60,000 bases of DNA from Bolinopsis microptera (taxonomy: Eukaryota > Ctenophora > Tentaculata > Lobata > Bolinopsidae): assembly GCF_026151205.1 (NCBI RefSeq), contig NC_087077.1, positions 11,942,983 through 12,002,982 on the forward strand, given 5' to 3'. The position numbers were made by a program, and so were the translations under genes. The notes under the pieces are model-generated. The model was not told the DNA's origin. It searched no databases and worked only from the letters and a program-made list of their open reading frames with translations. Below are positions 12,381 through 23,425 of this stretch, piece by piece. Numbering within the stretch: the first letter of the stretch is position 1; every line of letters begins with the position of its first letter.

Positions 12381-13310
12381 GTTTACTTATCTGAAGATCA
12401 TTTTCTCAGCATGTATAGAGCATTTTTATGTTTTTTTGTGGAATTAATCTAAGTTGAGCTTTTAACGAAATCTAGCTCTCTTGAATCTCCTGCAATTTGG
12501 ACAGAAATTCGCCACTATTCTTAGGAAATACCAACCACTTCAACCACTTCAAGTAAGAAAACTGACAGAATTACTGGCTTGATCGAAATGGAATTAATTG
12601 GAACGTAAAGAAAGAAGTTGAAGGTACATTTTGGCGAAATCATTTACGAAAAGCTGAGAAAAACTTAACAACCACATTAAACTAAGCAAAATCAAAGAAA
12701 CCTCTACATAAGGGAGAAGAAAGAATCTTTTCACTGGGAGAAGAGTGCAATCAAGTCTTACAGGAATTACGTCAGGAAAACAACAATCATAAAAAAAATC
12801 TATACAGTACACAATTGTCCTGAAATAAACCTATCTTGAGTGACCGCAATGAAATAATTTGTAAAATCTTAAAAATTAGTATGGGAAAATCTAATTCAAC
12901 AAATATCGCCAGAAAAATCTCCTGTAGGAAAATCTTTGTTTCTTAAACCAAATCCTTTGATGGCAAGCATGAAGCATCAAAAATTTAAATTTCAATAATT
13001 CTGATGAAAATCTGATAATCTGATAATGTCGAAAGAAATATTCTCTAAAACAATTAGTAGCAGCCATGAGACTAAGGTGCTTGTTGTATTCGCTGAGATG
13101 AAGAACAGTGGCCTGATCCTACACTAAAATAACTTGCTCTTCGGTCACAACAAAAGTAAAGGTCTAGACAGCCGAATAATGGATTCAATTCACAGCAGCT
13201 TACAATTCTTTTCTGGCATCCGGAAGATCATGGGTGAAAACAATGATGAAAAAACCTTGGAAATTCTCCTTGATACGAACTTCTACAATGCCTCGAAGTC
13301 CAGGCCACTG
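12381..13310. other. AT-rich spacer
   Basis: No gene or element is recognised. Short open frames on both strands are not protein-like. Confidence 0.5.
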
Positions 13311-13605
13311 CAGTGGCGTAACGTTGCCTGAGCTGTTGGCGCCCCCCCTGCCGAAAAATGCGCCCCCCTGTTGGCGCCCCCTCCCCTTTTGGTGCCCCTC
13401 CCTAAAATTGAACAAATTAGGTGATTTTAAAGAATACGCCGGTAAAATCTCTAAAAAAGTGTGTATCTAGAGCAAAACGCGCAGTTTTGCTAGTACTTTA
13501 GTTAAGTTTTCGAAATTGTCCCACATTCAAACGACGATTTGGCGCCCCCCTAAGACGGCGCCCCCCTGCACAGCGGGGTCAGCAGGGCCTTTCGTTACGC
13601 CACTG
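13311..13605. mobile_element. hAT-type MITE, 295 bp
   Basis: The element starts CAGTGGCGTAACG and ends with the inverted CGTTACGCCACTG, and is flanked on both sides by the 8-bp direct repeat GGCCACTG (13303-13310 and 13606-13613). Terminal CAG...CTG and an 8-bp target duplication are hallmarks of the hAT superfamily. It has no transposase and is therefore non-autonomous. Both ends are GC-rich, with runs of C around GGCGCCCCCC. A longer relative lies at 16605-18169 and shares the interior around AATACGCCGGTAAAATCT. Confidence 0.9.
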
Positions 13606-13613
13606 GGCCACTG

Positions 13614-14629
13614 GTTGAATTTCTTTGGCCAACTAGAGAATTGAGATACCAATGAAGTTCAATAAGTTTATCTGGTCTCATTTAGTAATCCACATTGAAG
13701 GATGCTGGAATTCAGCATTCCAGCATCTTACAAAGAAAACATTGAAGTAACTGGATTTTGCACACATATGAAAGGGGATGGCATCATCTTAAGGAGGGAG
13801 GAAATGCAGACTACCACTGTTCCAGCACTTTCGAAGTTCCCGATGCAATGTGGCAACGGGCAAGAAACCAAGGCTCATGCTGCCGCTGCATGAACTAAAG
13901 CAGTAAATAAACAGCATCACATGTGCATATACAAACAATTAGGCAGGTATACATTTTAATATTTTATTTTCCACTTGAAGGGGACAATGATTAATTATTT
14001 AAATTATTAGCTAGTTTTGATTTAATTATAACATAAATAGCGCGATCGAAATGCATTCAAATTATATTTTTTAAAACTCATCACATTATAGTTTAGATGG
14101 AGGTGGTGTTAGTGAGTCTGGGAGTAGAACTATTACTTGTAATACGTATACCCCCAGAACTTGTATCACTTAACCATGCTTTTAGTATTTATACAATATG
14201 GACTACAACTTTTACCCTACAAATGCCTCATGATAATAATGTCGTATATTTTTAATTCTCTTTGCTGTATTGTATAATGTACTATTTGTAAAAGTTTCAA
14301 ATCATTCAAGCTGAAATAATTTAAGTTAAAATCATTTGTAAATGTTAAAATGTAAACATTTTGACCGTTATATGTTTATAAAGCAATGAAAGGCATTAGT
14401 TTGGTCAAATCAAACGGAACATATGCTATCAGACTTTCAACTGACTATGACTTATTCATTGTTATGTTTTAAGTTGTGTCGTGGGATCATTAAGTAAAAT
14501 ACAATTTTAAATAAAATACAATTTTTATTTTCCACAGAAGAATCAATACATATTGAATTATTAATATCCGATAATTCCATTAATAATCATTAAAAGTTGC
14601 TTTGTAAAATCCAAAACGAAAAGCCGTTA
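13614..14629. other. AT-rich spacer
   Basis: No gene or element is recognised. A 63-codon frame at 13702-13893 has no identifiable features. Confidence 0.5.
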
Positions 14630-15880
14630 GCTGAACGCGCGCGGCATCTTTTCGGCAGTTGCCGGCCTAACTTGTACCCGCTAACATCAAAGCCGTCACG
14701 CGCACCAAGTGCTGGGGTGCATTCTCATTGACAATTAAACTTAGTCAAAGATATTTATATACAATTCCTAAATTAAATCAATAATCATGTTAATATGAGT
14801 ATTAAACACTACTCGACAACAAATATTTGCCGGCGCATCGACGATTCAGTTGCCGAAACAAAAATCAAATGTCTGCTTTTTCGTTTCGGGAACTGTTTTT
14901 GACCATTTTTAATGGTCTGGCCCGGCGTAGCACTTGCCATCGAGAATTAATTGACGATGTCAATTCATGGCAGCTCGGCGCGGCACAGTAGCGCATTTCG
15001 CCGATCTAGCCAGGAGATCGGCGCTGTGAGAAGCCTTATTAAGTGCGCGGCGCGGCAAAGTAACGCATCGCGCTACAACATCGAGAAGAAAGCTGAAAGC
15101 GGCGCGCGCTACTTCGAAGAAATTTAGACGAGTAACATCCGTCAAGAACTGTTTGAACATTGAAATAATTGTTTGTTTGAAACCCCAAATTGTTGAAACC
15201 CCAATTGAATAATTTATTTTAAGATTTTGTTGACCATTGTTAATGGTCTGACCCGGCGCGCGCTACTTCGTAGCACTTGCCGTTCGAAGAAATTTAGACG
15301 AGTAACATCCGTCAAAGATTTTGTTGAAATCAAATTTGTGCAATTTGTATTACATTTTTAAAAAATAGTATCGCTCATGACTCACTTGTTTCACCTAACC
15401 ATGTGCTTTCACGCCGCTGCGGGCGCGTTTGTTTCGGGAAGGTGGGCGCGCGCTACTGCAAGCACAAGGGCTCTGAATAAAGCAATTCACTTGCCAGCAT
15501 GATGTCATGTGACATTATAATAAATCAATTTTACTGTAATGTCACCAAAAGAAATAGTTGCAATGATTGACCCTAACTTAATTTTTGGAAGACGTTGTCG
15601 TTTTGCATAGTAAAAATCTGAAAGGATTGACAATTTCAATAAAATATTTTATATGCATTGCAATATATTTATATTGTTTATTGGTTAAAATTTTAATTAA
15701 AGTTATCATGGTAATTGACTTAATAGAATAAATATGTATGTAAAACTTTATTATATGAAACCTACCGAGGCGCGCGTGTCTATACAGTTTTAATATTCGG
15801 AACAAATATTTTATTAACGGGTGATACAAGCATGCGCTACTTCGAAGAAATTTAAACGATGAACATCTGTCAACACAATA
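14630..15880. repeat. Degenerate GC-rich dispersed repeats
   Basis: Two motifs recur. GCGCTACTTCGAAGAAATTT, usually followed by AGACGAGTAACATCCGTCAA, appears near 15105, 15260-15320 (interrupted) and 15835. The motif TTAATGGTCTGGCCCGGCG appears near 14908, with a variant near 15240. GC-rich islands with CGCGCG sit in very AT-rich DNA. There is no coding potential and no clear ends, so the family is unknown; these are probably fragments of one transposable element. Confidence 0.5.
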
Positions 15881-16596
15881 GTGAATGAGAAAATAAAATA
15901 GAAATAACTGCGCTCGGGATCAAAACTCGGAAAATTAAAGAAGCTAACACATTTATATTAAACTTACTTGTTGATTGACTATGTTGTATGTCAACCCTTC
16001 CAGATCGTTGCTCTTATGTTGAAAGCGTCGGAATCAATTTTAGGTTTCTACATTACATGATATACTGTATATACTATATATTTTGATAGGCGAGGGCCTA
16101 AACGGATTGTTGTTGTGAAGTGATTTAAATTAGTGGGATGTCATTTTTAGTTGACCGTTTTATATATTACAAAGGGTTTTATTTTCTACCCTGGTTTTAT
16201 AAAAATTGTTTACCATTTTTATTAAATTCAATCTATTGTATTGGTTTATTCATTTTCGAAAGAGTCTTACTTTATAGTTATATTATAGCTAGACAATTGC
16301 CATTGTTGAAATTACCTTTGTATATTGTTTTCTTAAATTTTTAAATTTTTAAATTTTTAAAATTTTCTAAATTGTTATATATTGTTTGAACCATTTTCCC
16401 GGTTCTTTGCCATTTGCTCTATGTGTGATGTATGCTAACTATTGTACTGCAACTGCAAATACGCATTACCTTCTTCTTGCTCAATTCTAAAAGTGCTTAC
16501 ATTCCGGTTTCTGAAAACTCATTTCAGTATATCAAGAAAAACCTGTCGGTCGATAGTTTCAAGCATCGAGATTCAACTTCATTAACTGTAAAACTT
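15881..16596. other. AT-rich spacer
   Basis: No gene is recognised. The 68-codon frame at 16138-16344 is Phe/Leu/Tyr-rich, as expected from T-rich noncoding DNA. Confidence 0.5.
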
Positions 16597-16604
16597 GGTC
16601 AGAT

Positions 16605-18169
16605 CAGTGGCGTAACGTTGCCTGTTGGCGCCCCCGCCGAAAATGCGCCCCCCTGTTGGCATCCCCTCCCCTGTTGACGCCCCTCCCTAAAATCGGTCAG
16701 AAAAGGAGGCTCTATCCCGGGACACCAACATTTTTTGGGTTGGCACCCAGGAGAAAGCTGCCTTATTCTTTGTATTTTGTCTCAAGTATTATAGCATCTT
16801 CTACCACTCTGTTTTTTCACCGTCTGTAGACTTGTATGTTGCCCAGATAATAATTTGACATGACTGTATTGGATTTTCTGTAACATCAGTTACTGTTCTG
16901 CAGTAAGCTTTTTTAATAATTTTGTATTGTATATTGAAGTATTCAGATTGTTTGTATATTTGGAGTTCTATATATTCTTATAGAAATTTTAATATTTTAT
17001 GATTTTTCATCTTTATTATCTTGAATATCATTTTGTTAGTCTGATGAGTCTCATACATAGATTTCTTGTGGTCATCATCTATTTTTCATATGTTTTGTTA
17101 GAAAACCTGCTAACCTTTCTTGGATATCTTCTTACATTAGGTGTATCTGCCTTATTTAGTCAGGATTTAACTTGCAGCTATAAACTTCCGTTTTTACTCC
17201 AGTCCAAGGCGAGATGCACGATCTCTACTGTCATTTAGGTATCATTTACAGCTGAGCATAAGGGTTAAATTTAAATTATTTAACCTTTTGGTGCTGTATA
17301 AAAATAACATTAATTTATTATTAATATTATTAAAATTGAACAAATTAGATGATTTAAGAGAATACGCCGGTAAAATCTATAAAAAATGTGTTTCCAGAGC
17401 AAAACGCGCAGTTTTGCTAGTACCTCAGCTAAGTTTTTCAAAATTGTTCCACATTCATACGACGATTTTGCGCCCCCCTCAGATGGCGCCCGCGCTAAGG
17501 GCGTGCCCAGGGGGGGTGATGCAGGCGGTCACCACCTCCTTTTTGAAATGTTGACCTATAATTTTTGTAGAAAATTTACTTTTATAAAACTTTTCACAAA
17601 ACGACATCAAACACAAGTATTATTTTAAAAACAAATGTACTAAGTTCGAACTAATTAATTTAGGCCGTTACACATACCTTGTGCATACATTTTCCACGGA
17701 ATGGCTGCCCCAATTCTAGGTAGCCACTTCTTGATGGTTGGGTGGAAATCGATGAGGCTGATGACCCATGAGGCTCGAGATCCAATGAGTCGTTGTAACT
17801 GTCAACTACCGTCACACGTAGACTCAGCAATTATCGTAACAAATATGATACAATATGAGAAACCTAATTTTAGACTATTTTTTGGTCTAAAATTTATTAA
17901 TGATTAATTACAATGTTTCTCGATTATCTCTAATGACCAAGTGTGTTATTAACTGCTTTGAACCTTCAGTATTGATATCCTATTGGTTTAGCATATAATT
18001 CAGTTAAAAAGTTTCCGGGGGCTGCACCCCTGGGCCTATGCCGCTGCTCGTGGCGGTAGCCTCGGAGCCTGCACTTTGCGCCAACTCCTTGCCTACCCCT
18101 TTGAAAAATCCTGTGCACGCCCCTGCCTCGTGCACAGTGGGGTCAGCGGGGCCCTTCGTTACGCCACTG
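16605..18169. mobile_element. hAT-type element, 1565 bp, with nested insertion
   Basis: It has the same termini as the 13311 element (CAGTGGCGTAACG and its inverse) and is flanked by the 8-bp direct repeat GGTCAGAT (16597-16604 and 18170-18177). Internal blocks at about 17330-17490 match the short copy, so the two share an ancestor. No transposase frame is visible. A second element appears nested at about 17503-18125, with ends near GGGCGTGCCCAGG and CCTGTGCACGCCCCTG, which are roughly inverted repeats of each other. Confidence 0.85.
17503..18125. mobile_element. Nested MITE inside the larger hAT element
   Basis: The left end AAGGGCGTGCCCAGG and right end CCTGTGCACGCCCCTG are imperfect inverted repeats. 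They interrupt a segment that is continuous in the short relative at 13311-13605. The target duplication is not clean (GCCCGCGC against CCTCGTGC), so the exact borders are uncertain. It has no coding capacity. Confidence 0.5.
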
Positions 18170-18177
18170 GGTCAGAT

Positions 18178-18717
18178 TACACTACCAAAACTATAATTTG
18201 ATTTAATTCAAACCAATTATCGAATAAAATTAAATTACTTAGAAGACTGCTTTGCAAAAGTATTACATTGAGGCTCAAATTAGCATATTGCTTTTTCTGT
18301 CACTGAGTGACTTGCTATCACAACTCATTCGAGGAATTATATGTATCACATCTTAACTATTGTTTGGTGTGTTACTTTTTTTTGGCTTTAGCTTTACTTT
18401 AAGTCTTATTGGTTTTATCCATAAAATTGCATTTTCATTGACATTTATGTAACTTGGAGTCGGAGAAACTTTTTCTGTAGCTTATAATTATTAGCTTTTA
18501 TCCTTCCTAGATACCAAGACATCTTGTCGCTGAACTTTACCTCGGCCTATTAAAAAACTAAGACAATTTCTGTAGGAAATACAGCTACTGACAGCTGATA
18601 TTATGACCTGATGTCCCCACTCAGAGATACCAGCTTAAATTATTATTTTGATGATGAATTAATGCCTTTTCTTGTTCTGTCCAATAAATCACTACAAACT
18701 CGATAGGTCACAGAGAA
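18178..18717. other. Upstream region of the acyl-CoA dehydrogenase gene
   Basis: AT-rich sequence between the hAT element and the first ATG of the acyl-CoA dehydrogenase. It should hold that gene's promoter and 5' UTR, but I cannot place a TATA box or initiator with confidence. Confidence 0.4.
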
Positions 18718-21700
18718 ATGCTTGGCTGTACCAGAACAGCCCTGAAGAGAACTTCCACTCTTATCTCTCAATGTCGTCACTATGCTTATACAGCTGAACA
18801 TGAGTCCATGAAAGATAATTTGACGAAACTCATAGAGAGAGAAATTAATCCGCATTGTGACAAATGGGAGAAAGATGAGATATTTCCTGCTCACGAAGTT
18901 TTTAAACTTCTTGGTCAGTTACTCATTAAAATCAACTGAACAGATATAATTTCAGTATTTAATTTGATTAGATGAATTAAATCAAATCAAATATTTGATC
19001 CAGACCCTTGATAATCATTCAACCTTCTAAGCTTTATTTGTTATTTATTAAATGTATTAAACTGATCGAAAATATACAGGTGATAATGGATATCTTGGAA
19101 TTTCAAAACCTGTCGAGTATGGTGGCCTTGGTTTAGATTATAGCTATGAGATTGTTGCTGCGGGGGCATATGCCTCAATCAATTGTGGTGGTGTATCTAT
19201 GGCCATTGGTGTTCAATGTGATATGGCAACCCCTGCATTGGCAAAATATGGATCTCACCATGTGAAGGAGAATTTCCTCAAACCAACTATTGCTGGTAAG
19301 ATTTAAATCAATTATAAAAGAATTCTAATTGTTTTATTAACTTGATTTATGTTTAAAACATCAGCTCATATTACTTAAAACATCACTTATTGTACACGTC
19401 ATTTTTGTAATGGGCCCACTTTAACTAGCCCAGATTAACTAATTATTGTGAAACAAAGAGCGAATAAGTCTATTATAATTAACTTAAAGGATGAGGGGAC
19501 CTTAGAAAAAGTTTTTTTCTCGTGCAAATCCTTTTATTACATTAATCGTATAAACCACTTTAGTGAAATCCGCAAAGTTGTATTTCATTCGCGCGCCGAG
19601 ATATCCAGCCAAAACAATTCGAACCTGTGACGTCAATTATGTGAGTTGCTCTGATCCGCGCATATAGAAATACAGGTAAAATGAGCGTGCGGGCCGACTA
19701 AATTACTAATTAAGAATAAATTAACAATTCACGATACTAACGAGCCTATAACCAATGGAGAGGACACTTTTTATGACCGGTTGAAAAAAGAATTATCACC
19801 CTACGATAACCATGAGCCGAGATACACCTGGAATAAGATTGAAGTCACACAGAAAGGCATGTAAATTATGTATATTTATAGCTCCCAACGTAACACCTAG
19901 CAACTCCCTGTTTCGTACCACAGTTGATATATCAACATGTCATATCAACACAACACGGTCCTAATAAAAATGGATCGGGTAGGTATGAAATGCATGTCTT
20001 CATTCCAGTTGGACAAGCACCAAGCACCAAGCACCAAGCTTTTAAGTTCTAACTCACTATGTGACACTACTTATAACGTAAGCAAGATTTGCAACTATTA
20101 CACCAAGCAATATTATACCAAGCATAGCAGACGAACACATCCACATTTGTTACGCTTTACACTCAAGTCACAGCAAACTAAAACGGTAAATTATAAATGA
20201 GTGTACAACTAAAGGCCGGTACCCGCACAGTGTCAAACCGCACGTGCGTACTCAGATAGGACTAGAGGCGCCGAGGGCCAGCTAGTAAAATGTCTTCTAC
20301 TACATCATAAATTCTTTTTAATTGTGTCCATATCGGGTTTCAAACAAGTCAAAACAAAATAGCAGTTTGTGGTTTAGTTAGCGGATGCTACTTATCTTAG
20401 CTATTTATAAATAGAAATACCTATACTACAACTACAAGAAAGCCTTTCTGAGTTACATTTAACTATTATTATTAAAGAGAATTATTCGTAACCTAGACTA
20501 ATTCAGTGCAACCAAAGATACCGCTCTCGCAAACGCCAAAGGTAACACGACGTAATTAAAACAGAACAGAACGAAATGTTGACACGAGCAAAGGGTGCGC
20601 GCGCACGTTGGTCTTAACACATAAGTGACGTCACAGCCCAAAATTGCTATCAGCCAATAGGAGCGCGGCGTGATATTGCACGAATTATCGATTTCACAGT
20701 CCGGCGTATTTTTTGATTCTACACACTTTCCAGGACTTAAACGCGAATATTTGGAAGTAAATTCTAAGGTCCCCTCATCCTTTAATTATTGTTTATAGGT
20801 GACTATGTAGCCTGTCTTGGAGTGAGTGAAGTAGGGAGTGGATCTGATGTTTCAAGCATCAAGAGTAGAGGTGGGTTAATTGTTTTACATTTCATTGATA
20901 TTCCTATGCTTTTTCTTCGTTTTAATAATCACTGTGCATTTATGATAATACCTATTTTGCAGCTCATGTTGATGGAAATGAGTGGGTAATAAATGGCGGG
21001 AAGATGTGGACAACAAACGGTACTCAGGCAGACTGGATGTGCATGTTGGTGAACTCAAATGATAATCCAAACCCTCATCGCAGCAAGTCTCTGATTTGTG
21101 TGCCCATGAACACTAAAGGTGTTAGTGTTCACAGGTAACCATTTATTTTCAGCGTGTAAATTTGCTAATTTATCATTTTATTTAAGTCTGTTTCCTTTTT
21201 AGTGTTTAAGATACATTATGTAAAATCAACTTATAGATACTTAATCGTGTTATAGTGGTTATAGAGGTAATTTACTTGCAATGTATTCAGAAAAATCAAA
21301 AAGATGGGCATGCATTCGTCAGACACAGCTGAAATAACAATGGAGAATGTGAGAGTTCCTCTTGAAAATCTCATCGGCGAGGAAGGCAAAGGTTTCCAGC
21401 AGCAGATGAACCAGTTCCAGAATGAACGAATGTAAGCAGTTCTTTTCTCTTTTGACAATATTTATTACAGATCCTTAATTTTCTCTTTGCAATTTCGCAC
21501 TTTCGTTCAAATATCAATATTTATTTTTAATTGTAGTTGACAAAATGAGAGTCTCCACTCAGTGTGTTAAAACATAATTCTTTGTCGACGTTTCGGCTAC
21601 ATGCCTTTGTCATAAACAATTCCTCATAGCACTACAAACATTTTACTATGAGGAATTGTTCACGGCTTGTTGCGGTGTGGATTCTTTTAGCCGTTATATT

Positions 21701-22883
21701 TTATGTTTCTTTTGGACAAAAATTTGTGATCGTTGTTGGGTTTCAAGATGTTATTTGTTGTTGTTATATTTCGTAGTATTAATAGATTATTTTAACATTG
21801 TATCTTTGCAGCTATGTAAGTTTTCAGTACGTCCTGTTTATGACAAAGGCATGTAGCTGAAACGTCGACAAAGAATTATGTTTTAACACACTGAGTGGAG
21901 ACTCTCATTTCGTCAACTACAATTAAAAATAAATGATTGACCCACTCATAAGAGCAAAACAAGATTACAAATATCAATATTGTTGTGAATGTTCACATTA
22001 CATTGCTTATTCTACAGTAAAAATATTTACCGGCAAAGCATCTTAACCTTTTGAATTTCCAACTTAATAAAGTTATCTTCTCTCAGCTACGCAGCTGCTG
22101 GAGCTCTCCCTGCGATGGACAGAGCCATACAGGAGACAATTGCATACACTTCACAACGCCAAGCATTTGGAAAGAGTATACTTGATAATCAGTACGTTCA
22201 CTACAGACTTGCTGAGTTACAGACAGAGGTTGAATGTCTCAGGGCTCTTTTAAACCAGGTTAGTTTCAATTTCGAACCTCAGTAAAGTAAGTAATGATTA
22301 TAAGAGTGACAACAGTTTATTAATTCTACTTTTTTTCTTCTTTTTTTCAAATTATTTCCAAATAAAATATTAAATATGATTATATTCTGATGTTCTTATG
22401 AAAATATGAAGTCAAATTCTTGCAGTGTGTTGAACAGCATGTAGCTGGTGAAGACATTACTCCGCAAGCAACCATGCTGAAGTTGAAGAGTGGTAGACTG
22501 GTTAGAGAAGTAACGGATTCCTGCCTGCAATTCTGGGGAGGTTAGTTTCCCAAGTACTTCCAAGGGTTAAATCTTTTTTTTTGAGATCTATTTGGTCACA
22601 GCTATTTGGTCACAGCTAAAATGAATCTTGATAAATGCCGAGTGAACTTTACTGCCATTACAAGACATGCTCCATACTTTTTCAATGAAATTATTGAAGG
22701 AATGTATGCAGTTTTAAAGTTTGTAATTTTGCGAATTTTTCAGGTATGGGCTACTCAGACGATGTTATAATCTCCAGGCTCTACAGAGATACCAGACTCA
22801 TGAGCATTGGTGGCGGAGCTGATGAGGTCATGCTCAATGTCATCTGCAAATATATGGGGATTGATCCTAGTTCCAGAAGTTAG
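18718..22883 (+). CDS. Mitochondrial acyl-CoA dehydrogenase, 8 exons
   Basis: This flavoenzyme family catalyses alpha,beta-dehydrogenation of acyl-CoA and passes electrons to ETF in the mitochondrial matrix. Exons: 18718-18913, 19080-19295, 20799-20870, 20963-21134, 21291-21431, 22087-22258, 22426-22540 and 22744-22883. All junctions are GT-AG and the phases join to 407 aa, the usual family length. Residues 1-25 are Arg/Ser-rich, like a mitochondrial presequence. FAD/substrate motifs are visible: GVSEVGSGSDVSS in exon 3, WVINGGKMWTTNG in exon 4 and SQRQAFGK in exon 6. The C-terminal motif reads YRDTRLMSIGGGADEVM, with Gly where short- and medium-chain enzymes carry the catalytic Glu. In LCAD and IVD the base is instead a Glu in an earlier helix, and a Glu is present there (NERIYAAAGAL). 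I infer a long-chain or branched-chain type. Introns 2 and 5 carry mobile elements. Confidence 0.93.
19488..20781. mobile_element. TTAA-specific element in intron 2 of the acyl-CoA dehydrogenase gene
   Basis: Terminal inverted repeats AGGATGAGGGGACCTTAGAA and its inverse are flanked by TTAA on both sides (19484-19487 and 20782-20785). TTAA target choice is characteristic of piggyBac and Kolobok. At 1294 bp with no transposase, it is non-autonomous. It ends only 17 bp before exon 3, so the intron's 3' splice region is now partly element sequence. A short coding-like segment sits inside at about 19715-19864. Confidence 0.85.
21521..21932. repeat. Inverted repeat with 98-bp arms in intron 5 of the acyl-CoA dehydrogenase gene
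   Basis: Arms at 21521-21618 and 21835-21932 are near-perfect inverted copies. They contain GTCGACGTTTCGGCTACATG and its inverse, a phrase typical of the terminal repeats of Penelope-like elements, which can encode hammerhead ribozymes. A smaller hairpin (AACAATTCCTCATAG and its inverse) lies at 21616-21660. The 12-bp sequence AAATATCAATAT occurs just left (about 21509) and again at about 21963, which could be a target duplication. There is no coding capacity. Confidence 0.7.
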
Positions 22884-23425
22884 AGACAACATTGTTAATT
22901 TATATAGATGTTTATTCACATTTGATTTAAAATGTGGTTTGTCTTCCTGCGAGAAATAAATAAGTAACATTGATGATCATGGAGTAATCATTGCTTCAGA
23001 TAAAACTGTTGATTTTTGTGCTAATTACAGACAGGCGTTTAATTGTTATATTATATTCTACCTACCATGACCCTAAACGAGTTTATACATTTAACAGCTT
23101 GTTGATTAATTTATAAATGGAATCCTTGAATGATAAACCAGAATTGAAGATATTTGATGTTTGTAAAAATACAACATATTTTGTTTTACTTTATATTACT
23201 CCATTACTACTAAATAATCAAAGTTCAAGAGCAATAAAATTTTTGAATGAAATTAATTCAACCTTTGTTTCATGTGAATGGTTAGACACTAGCTGATTAG
23301 CCGATCTACTGATAACATTTAATTTTTAATTTTGTTAAACTATAATACTTCAATCTTTATGCCAGTAACCTAATCACATTTCGAAGGTTTTTACAATTTA
23401 CATGCTGATTAAGAACTAAAGACTG
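22884..23425. other. Spacer between acyl-CoA dehydrogenase and SDR copy 1
   Basis: It includes the 3' end of the dehydrogenase gene, with AATAAATAAG near 22954 as a possible polyadenylation signal. From about 23141 it carries the left part of the SDR duplication unit, repeated at 25441-25684. No other gene is seen. Confidence 0.55.

Noticed and set aside
13200-13470. Overlapping short frames on both strands
   Set aside because: They fall mostly within the GC-rich hAT-type MITE and have no coding features.
16138-16344. 68-codon hydrophobic frame
   Set aside because: It is Phe/Tyr/Leu-rich because of T-rich DNA; no homology or splice context.
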